Below are positions 48,823 through 61,201 of a DNA stretch of 64,000 nt, one piece after another. Numbering within the stretch: the stretch's first letter is position 1; every line of letters begins with the position of its first letter. Where the stretch lies: the NCBI GenBank assembly GCA_035236585.1, contig CP141128.1, positions 53,743,257-53,807,256 of the forward strand, given 5' to 3'. The position numbers and the translations under genes were made by a program. This stretch comes from Warburgia ugandensis (Eukaryota; Streptophyta; Magnoliopsida; Canellales; Canellaceae). Below the pieces are notes generated by a model that was not told the origin of the DNA, did no database searches, and saw nothing but the letters and a program-made list of their open reading frames with translations.

Positions 48823-50586
48823 GGTAGGAGTCCATCACTACTAGTTTTACAATGCATGCTATGTTTAAAATCATATGCTTTTTCAAAACATGTGCATGTT
48901 TGAATACTCAAGTTCAATATCGAGATTAAAAACCATTGTCGAATTGGAATACTGATGACTTAAAGAATCAGTTAATCCAAATCGAAAGTATCATATATAT
49001 ATCATAACATAATGATATGCATAAGATGCTCCACTGAATCCAACTCATGGATATATGGTATGGTCGACCAATCTCATGTCATGCCATATGCAATGCAAGT
49101 AAATCCTCAAACCATAGGGCCCACTATGCCCACGACCTCGCCACTGTGTGGTCCCCGGGTACCTAGGGACACAGGGTCATATACCTCCATGGGGCATATG
49201 ACACTTTGACCTAGTGCCGTGACATCAATGGTAGCCCCCTGTACCACATGCAGTCAAAGCAGGGACATGCCCTTTTTGAGCGTGGTACCCATCCACCTGA
49301 TAGTGGTAGAGGCTGGGAGGCCACCCCAGACCTCTCAGCATAGCGTCCACAAGCTTATTAGCCCAAATCATGTACGATCAAACAAGCCAAAAAGCTCTTT
49401 TTCAAAACCTGTCCTCTTTGGGTCCCTCACAACTGCCTGGTCCTCACAACTGCCTACCCAACGTCTTTTGGGCACTCCAGCATCTTTTGGTAACCCTCAA
49501 GGGCATGTAATATTTCAAGAACTTAATGCTCACAAATCATACAATATATGCAATTGTTTGCAAAAGTATCTATGCATAATGTATATGCAATTGTTTGCAA
49601 AACATGTCTATGCATAATGTATTTGTCATAAGCATGCTGAATTCATTTATAAAACTAAGTCATGCTAAACAGGTCATATAACTTATACTTAAAACATGCA
49701 TTCAAAACAATCATGGGCTCTTTTTAAAAGTCTAGTAGTGATAAAGCACCTACCTGGCTAGATTGCACTAATCTCCTTGTCCTTGTATGCTCCTGAACAT
49801 GATTTAGGGGAGCAAGGTTAGTTTGGCCTATTTTTATAGGTTTTAGAGTGGTTGATCTTACTACTTAGGCATTAAGAGTTCATTCCCATTCCTATGGGTG
49901 TCATAAGGTCCTAATTGGGCCTTGGTATCATCAGGTTTCCAAAGGTTTAGTGGCCCCGCGCCACTATCATAGTCTACGGGTCGTACCCACCTTAGATTGG
50001 GCCTTGATCAGGTATTTTATAATTTGGGTGTGTCCGTGTCGTCGAGACGGACACAACGCCTTTCGCGGCACCTCAATCGGAGCCCTAGATCTCAAGTTAT
50101 AAGCTTTTTAGTATGTACATAAAAGTCCCTTAAGAGGTGGAAGCCCAGAACGGTAACGCGTTCCACGTCAGTGGCATGCGCCCTAGCGGGCGCGTCTGCA
50201 GATGCACCCAGGATTCCGCCTAACTTTTTCATTTGCTGGCGCGTCCACGGATGCGCCTGCTAGTTTCTCTCGAATGCGGTTGACGCGTTTCGTTCAGTGG
50301 GGGACCGAGGCGTCCTTGAGATGCCCTGGTTCGACCCTGTCGAACTAGTGCGCCCCAGGGACCATCCCTGGGTCCTATTTGGCTCTCTAGAGCTCCGTTT
50401 TGCATGATTTTTCATGCAAAAACTTGAGGAAACTTAGCCTAGGACTAAGGAGGAGACGGGTTTGGAGGGATTTTGGGCATACCTGGTTCGTGGCCGGGTT
50501 TTCCCCACGTTTTCTCCTCTTGGTTACTTCTCCGTGACGGGTTTTTCCCAAGCTTTTGGGCTGCCATTAGAGGCACCCAAGAGCTC

Positions 50587-50594
50587 TATTTATA
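50587..50594 (-). promoter_or_regulatory. TATA box of S-family solo LTR
   Basis: TATAAATA on the minus strand, about 407 bp from the LTR start, in the same AGAGCTCTATTTATAGAGCT setting as 32394-32401. Confidence 0.65.
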
Positions 50595-52496
50595 GAGCTA
50601 TACGAGGGTTTTGGAGGGGGCTCTCACTGCCATTGAATGGCGGTGGAGAAACCTTCAGAATGGCGGTGGTTTCTCCTCCAAACACCACCGTTCTAGAACT
50701 CTCTAGGAGGTTGAAGAAGAGGGGTTGTGTTTCTCATGCTCAATCCATTTTTTAATAAAAATTATATTTTTGCCCCTAAACTTCAAAGGGTCATAACTTG
50801 ATCATTTTAACTCCGTTTTAGGTGATTTTAGTCTTGTTGGATTCCTTTTTACGAGACGCACCTAATGGTACCATTTTCAGGACCAAATTTCTGAGTCTAG
50901 TCAGGGTGAATAGTGAAATGACCAAAATACCCTTATTTCCAAAAAGTAAACTTTTCATTGATAACTTGGGATTTTAATGTTACAAAATTGGAGTCATTAC
51001 AAAACTACATGCTAAAATTAATCTCATGCATATGGTAAGGCATAAATCATATGCTTCAAAACTCAAATCACCAAGTCATCATTTGAGAATCATGAAAAAA
51101 ATTGTGAATGAAATCACCTACCTCGATATCGCAATATCCCAAACAAACGCATAAATGATATCAAGGTGTTTTCCCTGATGTACCTTTCACGTCATAAATC
51201 ATTATTCATTGTTAGGCCTCTCATTTTCTCCATGATCACTACATTTTCTATTTCGTTTAGTAAACCACAGTTATCTTTGTGATCTCGTATCAATCTGACG
51301 GTCTGATCATTCTTTGATCAACACCTCTCAAGGGACTGCTCTGATCAATCATCGTGATCGTTGTTTCTTCACAATTCGATAAGGCCTGTTCTGCTAATCT
51401 CATAATCCTGTCATATTTAACATATACAACCAAAATCTAAAGCATGATCGTCCATTAATAGGCTTAATCTAAGTCATTGAATAGTGCTTAGTAGTTTAGC
51501 TATTAAAAAGCTACTCCAAACTAGAGTTTTGTCTTAAATCTAGGTCTACCTTGTTGAGACGATCACAACACCTCTTTCAGATCGTGATTTGGACCTCTGT
51601 AGCTCCTAAAATCACGTTTTTAACGAATAAAGGGTCAAAAAAATCAAAAATCAAGAAAATGGGCCAGCTGCATGTGCATGTGCGTGCGTCTGGAACCAGT
51701 GAGGGTGGATCATGCGACTATGGACGCGCTCTGCGTGTGGGGGTAAACGGTGTGTATGGTGCGTTCCTGCTGCACTGCATGTCGCGCTGTGTGGCCCGTC
51801 CCATGTCCCCCTCGTGGTGTGCACATCGCACCATGCGTCATGCCTACTGTGATGCGTGTCGATGCAGGCCACGCGTTGCATGCATCTTGTGTGTGTCACG
51901 TGCGTCTCTGTCCCATCGTAGGTTGTCGTTGCCGGGGATGGTGACTAGAGGGTCCACCGTCGCCGGAGACGACCGCTGGAATCCGGTCGCGCAGCAACCC
52001 CAGGTGTTCCATTTTTTGCTATTTTTACACCTATTTGTCCAATTTTTCACGTACATTGCATTTCCAAAAATTCATTCATTTTCTGCCATTTTTTCACGAT
52101 TTTTGTTTCATTTCCAAAACCCCTTTCCTACTGTTTTGGTGGTTTTTCAGCGTCTCTAACCATCTGATCACCCTAAGATTTTTATGGGTGTGTTTCTTGT
52201 ATTGTTATGTCCATGATGAATGGTCTAGATCTCCATCTGACACCATTTCATCAACCTTTCCCCCAAGGCAACAATGATGCCTAAACTCATTGAAAAATAG
52301 CAGTTCGCGTTGTTTTCCGGTGCTAAACAAGTGATGGGAATGGGGAAAAACAGGGATGGCTTACCTCTGGCAGTTCATCACCAATGCACGCCAGGGTTGC
52401 GGTGTCCTCGTCACGGATTGTCACTGGGAAATGTGTTTTCCAGTGGCTGGTTCCGGGAAATGAGAGAAGGGGGGGAAGTGTACAGAAAACGGAGAC

Positions 52497-52512
52497 GGGG
52501 GGGGGGGGGGGG
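52497..52512. repeat. G16 homopolymer run
   Basis: 16 G in a row, in the GC-rich part of the solo LTR. Confidence 0.9.
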
Positions 52513-52635
52513 TTGGATGCATTTAAGGCACCCCCCTTCCTAATTACATATATATATATTTTTATATTTTTTATGATTATTAGTATTATTCTCAAAAATA
52601 CATATATATTATTTCTAAAATTCTAAAATTTGATA

Positions 52636-53031
52636 CCGCACGTGAGCGGAAGTGTGGGTGGCCACGCGCGGACGTGTGTCCCCTAAGGGGAAGAGGGCTA
52701 TCGTTGCTGTCTACCAAGATGTTTTGAGGGGGAGGCCCCAAGATAATTTGAGGGGATGAAGGCGGGTTGCGTTGAGAGTTAGTCCCACATCGCCAGGAGG
52801 AAAGTTCCTAGGTGGTTGATAAGGGTCTCAGTGGGCTTTACCAGTAATGAGGCCTCCCAAAAGACGCGTTCGCTGAGGGAACAAAACCTGCCGTCGAGTA
52901 GGACAATATCGCTTCCGCTGTGCTAGGGAGGGAGTTCCTCCTCACTACAATGAGGCCTTTTAAAACCGTGCGGGCCATGGCCCAAAGCGGACAATATCAT
53001 TACTGAGGGAACCCAGACCTGGGGCATTACA
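52636..53031 (+). repeat. Partial TRIM-like sequence at the edge of a solo LTR
   Basis: Resembles the internal part and right repeat of 25568-26174: a CCGCACGTG..GTGG block, the purine tract AAGGGGAAGAGG (52685-52696), GTTGAGAGTTAGTCCCACAT (52771-52795), GGTTGATAAGGGT and AAGCGGACAATATCATTACT before the TTACA end. A left repeat and PBS are not present. Its end coincides with the LTR end bounded by the GTTTT duplication. Confidence 0.7.
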
Positions 53032-55137
53032 GTTTTTCCCAAGAAACTATCTTCCCATCTGAATGCCACATGTCACTGTCTTCTTTTAAAAACAAAAGCC
53101 AAGTATAAAATGAAAACTAAACTAAGGAGCCAGACATCTTTGGCTCCTACGTAGAGAAGAGAGGGAGTTGAAGGGAGAGTGGAGAGAGGGCAGTGAGGAA
53201 GATGAGCTAGGGGATGGAGAGCTGGGAGGAGAAGGATTATAGAGGTTCAATCCTAGCCTACAGGATGTTGTGTGGGAGAGTACTAGGCATACTAAAAATT
53301 GAAGCTCTGCCTGGGTTGCATCTCCACGTAGTGAAGGAGAAAGTTTGCATCTCAGTGAAAAGTAATTGGGAAATTAGCACGATCCAAGGCTCTAAACATG
53401 TAAGCATTTTCTTAGGTAGGTTACTAATGTTTGTTAGTTTAGTTTAAATAAAAAAATAGTTGATAAATTCCTTTTCTTTTGTAGTGATTTGAACTTCTTG
53501 CATTAATAACTAGCATGCTTAGAAATCTCAATGTTTTCCTTCCTATGCTTGCAAATTGTTGAATTTAGCTAATTTACTTTTTTGTAATGATGCTTATCCA
53601 TGATCAGTAGTTTAGAAGCATGACAAGAAATACATAGTTCACTTGGAAATTTCATGCAGAACATCAACGCTTGAAGGCCCAATTTTTGGACTACATGCAG
53701 AAGAAAACACAAAATGATTTTACACTGTGGAATGCCCCAAAAGTCCATCATTTCTAGACAAGCATTCTTGGGTTTTCTTTAGGAAATATTAAACTTTGAT
53801 TTGATGCAAAGAAGCATGCATTTTTCATCACATTTCATCTAGTTTTATTGATGCAAGTGGAAACTGAGATTGGGCACACCCTATTTCCTAAATGCAAACA
53901 TAGGAAATGGAGCCCAAAATCCCAGCCTTAAATCACTAAGTAAAATGCTAAATTTGAAAAGCTAAATCATTGATCTTTAAAGTAAGATATCATCCACAAT
54001 TTGGAACTTCTATTTATTGATTTGAGGGGCTAATACAAATAGGAATAGTACTTGCCAAGGGGCAATGGCAAGGAGCACCCTCTTTTTCCTCATCACTCCT
54101 ACTTACTTTGTTGCTCCTCTTTTTACCACATTTTTGATCCACTTATAAACCTTAAATCTAAAGTCAAATCATGCCTCTAAGTTATGAGAAGGGTCAAATA
54201 TCAAAGCTCCATGAATTAGTGCAATAATAGCAAAGAGAAGGGAAAACTAAAGTGCAATAATAACAAAGAAAAGGGAAAACTAAGTTAAAGAGGTATGTCA
54301 CTAATAAAGCTGCATCAAAACCTGAAGAACTATAGAAAAAGATCATTCTCCACTAAGCCATAACAATGGGATGCTTAGAGTTGCACATTTTCAAGTAGAA
54401 TAACTAAGATCTTAACTAAAGACACAGTTACTTAAGGACATAACCATGTAAGCAAACTTAAGATAATATGATGGAATATCAAATAAAATGTGTAACCTAG
54501 TATGAAGTAAATAGGCAACTAACCAAGGAAAGGTTAATAAAACATTAAATGCCATTACATGAAAATGAAAATAATGAACATGTCCATTTTCTATAGATAT
54601 CTAACCCTTAAACTTTATAAAGGTGAGGTCACCCACTAAGAAACATTAAATGATAACAATGGAAAATCTCAAGGTATTTTACACCAGCACATTCGAATAG
54701 CATAACAACCTCAGAAATAGGAAAACACTATATGATTTGTAATGCCTGAGCAATTTACACTATTTTTAACGAAAATTGAACATTCTATAGGAAATAAACT
54801 GAGTTAAAAGTTTCACTTTATTTAAAATAGTACATGAAGGAATTTGTAACAAACTTAGTACCATTAGATTCTACTCGAAAAATGGAATCCAACGCCTCAA
54901 AAATCACCCAAAACGGAGTTCGTATGAAGAAGTTACAGCCTTTTAAAGATAGGGGTATTTCTACAATTTAAACAGAAAAACGAAAAAGACGAAAAACGCA
55001 GGGGGTCGTTTTGATAACAGCACCCCCTGTCGTCTTCAACCTCTAGACCCCTCCAGAAACCCATTTTTCCTGATTTCTCCAGAACACCCCAGGGGAAAGG
55101 GCGGCACCGCCATTGAGGGGCACCGCCTTCTCCCCTC

Positions 55138-55145
55138 TATAAAAA
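55138..55145 (+). promoter_or_regulatory. TATA box of S-family solo LTR
   Basis: TATAAAAA 400 bp into the LTR. Confidence 0.65.
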
Positions 55146-56933
55146 CCCCATCTCCCCTCTCCAAAAAACACGTTTTTTAGCATTTTTTCTAGTCGTTTGA
55201 GACTGGGGTTTCCAGCAAAAACCGAAAAAACCCATCTCTTTGCAATCTCCAGCAATAGCTAGGCCCTAGTCGGGCCGGCCATCTCCCCATGCCCCTCTCT
55301 TCTCTTGTTCTGGCCTTGCACGATTTCCCCCTTCTTCGAGTTTTCCAGCAACAAGGGTTTCGGCAAGCAACCTACCAAGCGGGAAGAGCACCATCTCTGG
55401 CTGCCAGGTAAGCCCTTCCTCCACTTTTCCTCTCCGTTTTGCTTCCCCAGGGACGCCATGCTGTACTTGCACCTGGGACTGGGTCCCTGGGACGGGTTCC
55501 AGGTATACGACAGTGCGTACACTGCCCTAGGTGCGGCCTTCAGGTGCGCGCGTGACATGGGGCACGAATCTTGGCTCGACCAGGGTGCACAGGGTGCCTT
55601 GGGAGCTGAGATGCGCCATGCTACAAGGTGCGTCTGTGCGATGATGCGCGTCATAGCATGTCACTTGAGCAGGCACGTGCGCGTTCAAAACCTGGTTCCT
55701 GGTACAGCCTTTAGGCGCGCACGCAGGTGAGGCAGTCGCGGTTCAACCAGGATGCATGGGTGTCCTAGGAACTGGGACATGTGGACCTAATGTGACTTTA
55801 AAAATTAGGATGATAGGACCATTTATAGAACTTAACCATTGAAAAGTAGAACCATATCATAGGATCTAGCCTGACGAATGAATTAGGCAAGGACCTTGGA
55901 CCCAATAGGTAGATCTAGCGATCTAATATCTAAATAGATTGAAATTAATAAGAACTCCTTGTATCCATTCATACCCAGGATTTTATAAATGAGACCCAGG
56001 GATGGGTTGAAGTGATAAAGGATGCGACTCTAGGAGACTTTGAGGTAGGTGCTCTATCGCTACTAGACTTTTAAAAAGAGCCATGATTGTTTTGAATGCA
56101 TGTTTTAAGTATAAGTTATATGATTTGTTTAGCATAACTTAATCTTATAAACGAATTCAGCATACATATGACAAATACATTATGCATGGACATGTTTTGC
56201 AAACAATTGCATATATTGCATGATTTGTGAGCATTGAGTTCTTGAAAAATTGCATGTCCTTGAGGGTAACCAAAAGACGCTGGAGTGCCCAAAAGATGCT
56301 GGGTAGGCAGTTGTGAGGGATCCAAAGAGGACAGGTTTTGAAAAAGAGGTTTTTGCTTGTTTGGTCTTATATGATTTGGGCTAATAAGCTCATGGGCACT
56401 ATGCCGAGAGGTCTGGGTTGGCCTCTAGCCTCTACCACTACTAGGTGGAATGGGTACCACGCTTAAAAAGGGCAACGTCCCTACGTCGACTGCATGTGGT
56501 ACAGGGGGCTACCACTGGTGTCATGGCACTGGGTCGATGTGTCATATGCCCCATTGGGGCTATGACCGAGTGTCCTCAAGTACCCGGGGACCACACGGCG
56601 GCGAGGTCGTGGGCATAGTTTGGGCCCTATGGTTTCGTGGATTTACTTGCATTGCATATGGCATGACATGAGGTTGGTCGACCATACCATACCAAATATC
56701 CATGAGTTGGATTCAATTGAGCATCTTATGCATATCATTATGTTTATGATATATGATACTTTCGACTTGGATTATGCTATTCTTTAAGTCGTCAGTATTA
56801 CAATTCGACAGTGGTTTTTAATATCGATATTGAACATGATTGTTCGAACATGCACATGTTTTTAAGAGCACATGATTTTAAACATAGCATGCATTGCAAA
56901 ACTAGTAGTGATAGACTCCTACTGAGTATAGTA

Positions 56934-56950
56934 TATACTCACCCTATCCT
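56934..56950 (+). other. S-family LTR hairpin
   Basis: GAGTATAGTATATACTC, identical to 36311-36327. Confidence 0.65.
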
Positions 56951-58088
56951 TAACATTTTTCAGGATAGTTCCACTTACAAATAGAAGACGCCTCAGGAGA
57001 TATTAGTGCTACGAGCAAGTGAATCAAAAAGGAGACAATTATACATGTAAGTAAACTCTCTACCCTTTGGACATGTATTCGTATTTAATTACAATTGGGC
57101 TGTGTGCTTTGACTGGATAGACCTGGGGAAAAACATTTATGATTTTTGAAGTTTTTCAAAAACTACCTTAGTTGTTGTGAAAGCAAATGACACTCGAGTT
57201 TTCAAAATGAGTTTAAAACAAAAGGTTTTCCGCTGCATTGCATGGTTTTTATAAAATGGTTTTCAAATAGGGATGAGCATTTAAAAATTGCATTTAAAAA
57301 TATATGGAAAAACTCGGGTTGTCACATGATTACACCCTTGCATCATAGATTGTATCTTCTCAAATATTTGGACATTATATTTTCATTGACACTTGGGCAA
57401 GCATCCCTTTAATGGATATTAGCCACAAGTTATGAATTTTCATCAAGGGTTTTGGGTAATCACTCATAGAGTGTCTTAAGTCCAGGATCACTATTAGCAG
57501 ATGCATTGTGTGAGCATGCGTAAGTCCAAAGACCCTCTGCTAGGAGGTGCAATTGGCCACTAACCTATGAGATGATATTTATGCCAGCGTTATGATAGAA
57601 ATGATGGGTTTTAGCACTAGTTTCTCATGGGAAAGTGATCTGAGTGGTATCCAGGTAGTCCCCTTGAGGTTCGATGAGTTTTTGATTGTGTGGTATCCAC
57701 TAACTTGCGTAGAGGTCAAGGTAGTTACTATTGGGTGATGGAAAGGCCCTAAGAGTATAAGTGTCCATGTGATTTCAGAATGCTAGGGAAGCCAGTCATT
57801 TCTCAAGAGTCTAGACCAATCCCTGATGGTGGGACACTAAGCAAGCAGTTTTCCATGACAATGTGGGTTTGGATTTTGTATCATGAACTAAGGGTTATTG
57901 GCTTGCTTGCATTATTTAGAAACTACAGATGGCTTGAATTATCAATTTTCCTCCTCGATTTTCACCCATATATCATCCTTTCATACTTCATTTGATATTT
58001 CTGAGAATTTTAAATCAGGTACTAAGCCCTGCTTCTCTAAGGTTGTTTTATTGCATCTTTCTTCCAAAAAAATGTGTGTTTCAATGGC

Positions 58089-58094
<6 letters not shown>

Positions 58095-58123
<29 letters not shown>
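58095..58123. repeat. (TA)n microsatellite
   Basis: About 14 TA units with a flanking TATG-rich stretch, which creates Tyr/Ile repeats in chance ORFs. Confidence 0.9.
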
Positions 58124-58129
<6 letters not shown>

Positions 58130-58700
58130 GTATTTATGTACATGTTGGCTATTCTCCTTTCGGCATGCCAACTTATATTAATTCCCTTCTTAGCGTGAGC
58201 TATTGTTTTGCTCACCCCTACAACCAACATTTTAGATGATACTTGAAGTTGCTCTAGCTTAAGGGATTTGAGGAAGGCAAAAACACCTAGATTAGTTTAG
58301 ATGTAAGACCAAACAGTTTTGTAATATTACTTGACTAGATTCTATACATAGAGATCCATTTTGAGTTGTATGTATAAATATTAAGTTGGTTTCTTTCATT
58401 AACACGTGGTAATTGTAAAACCTTATCTATGGACTATTTAATCATCTCATTTCAATATGTGTGATTCTATTTATGATAGCATGTGATCCTGTGGTATGAT
58501 TTTCTACCCACCTTTAGGTTAGAAAATTGTATTTTATTATGTATGTGGAGTTCAATTGTGACACCAGGTATGAAGTGGGATGCATTTCAAAAAATTACTT
58601 ATATAATGTTAATTAAATTCATTTTTTGAAAAGAAGGAAATTTTCATTGCTTTCTAACTTAAAAGTTTATAAATATTAAAAGAAAAACTAGGATGTCACA

Positions 58701-59711
58701 TTATTGCTAGGGGTACAATATGCATTCATTGCATTAGCCTATTCTAAAAGGTATTCAGTCTACACGCTATTCGATGGACAAATTGAGGTTAAGTGTGTTG
58801 AGCTAGAAAAAATGGAACAACCCTCCTGGAGGAGTTTCATGGATGCATTATCAGTCATTTAGGCTTCAATACTCTGGAACATACTTTCAAACTTGTTTAT
58901 TCCTCCCTCCAAAGAGTTAAGCCTCCAAGACACATCTATGGCCACTCTTATTTCATGAAGGCCTCCTCTCTTTTGTGGTTGGGAGGTTCTATCTCTTCTG
59001 TTTGAATAATCCATTGTTAAGAATTTTCAGCTAAGGCCTCTATCTCATTTTTCATCGTGATGGTCTATCCACTATGTGCATCTATCATTTGTCTATTTTA
59101 AGGTATAAGTATATCATGAAAGTACTAAACTTGTTACCATTTTTCAAAACCATGATGGGGACACTTTTGCAGCAATTCATTCCACATTTTCCAGCACTCA
59201 TAATATTGTTTATCTTCTCTTTGCTGGAAGTTTATGATCTCCTTACGAAAGGGCATTGGTTTTATGTACAAGGAAAAATTTGCTCAAAAATATTTTAGAC
59301 AACTGGTCCCATGTGGCAATGGAAACCGACCTCTAAAGAATTCAACCATGATTTGGCCTTATCTTTCAATGAAAAAGGAAACAACCTAAGTTTAATAGAA
59401 TCATCTAAAACATTTTGGAACATGAATGTAGTGCGAATATTAAAGAATTCCTTAATATCTAGGTATGAATCCTCTCTCTCTCTCTCTCTCTACTGTAATA
59501 TGTTGGGAGTAACTAAATAACTCGATATTTAAGCTCCAAATGGTCTACATTGTTAGGTGGTAATGTGATGCATGATGGAGATTTCAATTGAACTGTCACG
59601 TAGAAGTCTCTAATGGCCTTATGCTCAATTACAACTGGTGGGTCTTCCAAGGGGTTAGGAATTTGATTTCTCACCTTGTCTATGGGTATGTTCAATCTCA
59701 GGATCAAATGT
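58701..59711 (-). pseudogene. Element C gag, N-terminal and capsid part
   Basis: Minus-strand gag of the same Athila-like element as 43741-46712. N-terminal piece (59707-59513): PPVVIEHKAIRDFYV and SPSCITLPPNN. Capsid core across frames in 59040-59460: FPFSLKDKAKSW, NALRKEIINFQQREDKQYYE and LLQKCPHHGFEKW, the usual Athila retrotrans_gag pattern. The left part reaches 'GCATATTGTACCCCTAGCAA' (reverse strand), which parallels 'GCATATTGCAACCCTAGCAA' at 147-166 of the left Athila relic. Many stops and shifts. A (CT)n run interrupts it near 59468-59492. Confidence 0.83.
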
Positions 59712-60620
59712 ACTAATTTTTTGTTTTAAAATTGATGATCTTGCATGCACTAAGATGAACTTCTATCTACATGATGCAACCTAACTATATGCTACTCTTA
59801 ACTCTGAACGATGTACAACCAATCCTAATGGTCTGCTAAAGAGTTGATTTGATGGTGTTTTGTTATTGTATAGGATGGTAGCTTTTAGACCTAGATCTAA
59901 AGAGCTCTTCCTTTTATTTAGGATTGACTATTGCTTACCAATTACATTCTGTTCTATAGTGGTTAACACAATTCTCATGTAAGGAGGCATTTAGACCTCA
60001 ACAAATGTCAATGAAAGGCATGGAAAATTTACTTGGATTTTGCATACCCACTTAAACACAATGCTCAAAAGTCGTTAGAGTGACAATAGATCCACTCCTT
60101 ACAAAAGGGTCTTACAAGCTCAAAACTCTAAGTCTCTTACTACTTGCTTTTAAATTAAGGTCTCAAGGGTTAGGATTACAAACATACAATGAATTGAATT
60201 GATTGCCTAGGTGGGCTATGGATTTGGTGATGAAATTCAGTCCTTATCTAATGAGAATCCTGTGTGGCCCTTAATATGATTGTGAATATCCACTCTAAAG
60301 CAATAAATGTGCAACACAACCCAAGAAAAAGTAAACTAATGCCTACCTATATGTTATGTAATAAAGTTTCCATACTTTAACAGACAAGAAACCATAACTA
60401 GAAAGCTTATCCCACACTTGGCACGTATTATTACAATGCATTTAAATAAATAATTGAAATTAAGATTACAATGGAGCGTCACTAAGTGTCCTCTCAAAAA
60501 TAGAAAACCCTAATTTAGTAAAAGTAAGCAAGACTGATTCAAAAACCCACATCTATTGCAACCTAAGAATATGACTAGAGATAATTAATCTAAACAAAAA
60601 TTCAACCTTGGTGTCATTGT
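59712..60620 (-). repeat. Element C 5' leader with an L-LTR-like patch
   Basis: Untranslated stretch between PBS and gag. At about 59930-60180 it resembles the L-family LTR (compare 40440-40700): 'CTCATGTAAGGAGGCATTTAGACCTCA' is almost identical to 40528-40553, and weaker similarity extends on both sides, including a 'GTTAGAGTGAC' / 'CACTAGAGTGACC' match. Outside that patch I see nothing recognisable. Confidence 0.55.
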
Positions 60621-60641
60621 GATTCCCTGGTAATGACACCA
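60621..60641 (-). other. PBS of element C, tRNA-Asp type
   Basis: On the minus strand it reads TGGTGTCATTACCAGGGAATC. It matches the 3' end complement of plant tRNA-Asp (TGGCGCCGTTGCCGGGGATC), the PBS usual for Athila elements, apart from a few mostly C-to-T or G-to-A changes. It fixes the orientation of element C. Confidence 0.85.
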
Positions 60642-61201
60642 AAATCTTAGGGCAGCTTTAATATTACTCATAAGTGCACAAATCAAATGTAGTAATTCTA
60701 TGCAAGTGAGGTCAATCCCACAAGGAATTTCATAAATTTGTTATATTGATTGGATATTGTTTAAATCACTTATCTTAGCCAAAGAGAGATTTTAGTTGAT
60801 TGAGCTAAGAATATTAATAATAATGAAAAGGAAACATTCATGGAATTAGAAACATGGACTAAAGAAAACTTTCTTAAAATAACACATTCTAAATCTAAAC
60901 TTAGAAACTTTCTAAATCTATCTAAGATGCAAAGCAATTAAGCGATGAAATTTAAACTAGAGCAAAATAATGGAACCATCAACTAATTAAAAGGAACCCA
61001 ACTCAAACACCATGCCCATGACCCCTGTAGTTGTGAGCATGGTTCATGTAATGAGAAATGGGGCTAGTGTACATGAATTTCAAACTTATACGCATGAAAT
61101 CCAAATGAAGCATTAACTAAACAATCTAAAGATCTAAATGTGTTCCTAAAAAACTAAGCAAATAAGGTCTGCATGGACATAAGATAACTTGGATGTATGA
61201 T

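Larger units (their letters stand above)
48457..51001 (-). mobile_element. Solo LTR, S family subtype 2 (2545 bp), perfect TSD
   Basis: TGTGATGACCAGGG...GAGTCATTACA flanked by AAACT on both sides (48452-48456, 51002-51006). Sister of 30246-32827: same sense start, TATA context, GC-rich block (50150-50360) and hairpin (48806-48822). No coding region. Confidence 0.95.
47257..53031 (-). mobile_element. Solo LTR, minus strand, with TRIM-like right end; perfect TSD
   Basis: TGTGACACCCCGATT...GGGGCATTACA flanked by GTTTT on both sides (47252-47256, 53032-53036). Without the nested LTR 48457-51001 it is about 3.2 kb. It contains a perfect 12-bp stem hairpin (47785-47816), an array of about 70-bp units (48120-48300) and a G16 run (52497-52512). 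Its last 400 bp resemble the TRIM-like element at 25568-26174. The largest ORF in it (51551-52159, 202 codons, plus strand) is low in recognisable content and antisense ORFs overlap it. Confidence 0.85.
54738..57326 (+). mobile_element. Solo LTR, S family subtype 1 (2589 bp), perfect TSD
   Basis: TGTAATGCCTGAGC...GGGTTGTCACA flanked by TGATT on both sides (54733-54737, 57327-57331). Close sister of 34046-36719, with the same GC-rich middle (55440-55740), the TATA box TATAAAAA at 55138-55145 and the hairpin at 56934-56950. ORFs of up to 141 codons overlap on both strands in the GC-rich part and carry no domain I recognise. Confidence 0.95.
46718..58700 (+). mobile_element. LTR-ended insertion (probable solo LTR) hosting three nested solo LTRs
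   Basis: Begins TGTAATATATGTAAAT and ends CTAGGATGTCACA, with a perfect TTATT duplication outside. Subtracting the nested solo LTRs 47257-53031 and 54738-57326 (with their TSDs) leaves about 3.6 kb of non-coding sequence in three blocks: 46718-47256, 53037-54737 and 57332-58700. No gag-pol motif or PBS is seen in them, so a solo LTR is the simplest reading; a large non-coding LTR element cannot be excluded. A possible hairpin (GTGAGC..GCTCAC, 58195-58215) occupies a place like that of the S-family hairpin. (TA)n lies at 58095-58123. Confidence 0.8.

Noticed and set aside
51551-52159. 202-codon ORF, the longest outside recognisable gag-pol apart from gag itself
   Set aside because: It lies wholly inside solo LTR 47257-53031 in a GC-rich patch, is overlapped by ORFs on both strands, and shows no domain or sensible composition.
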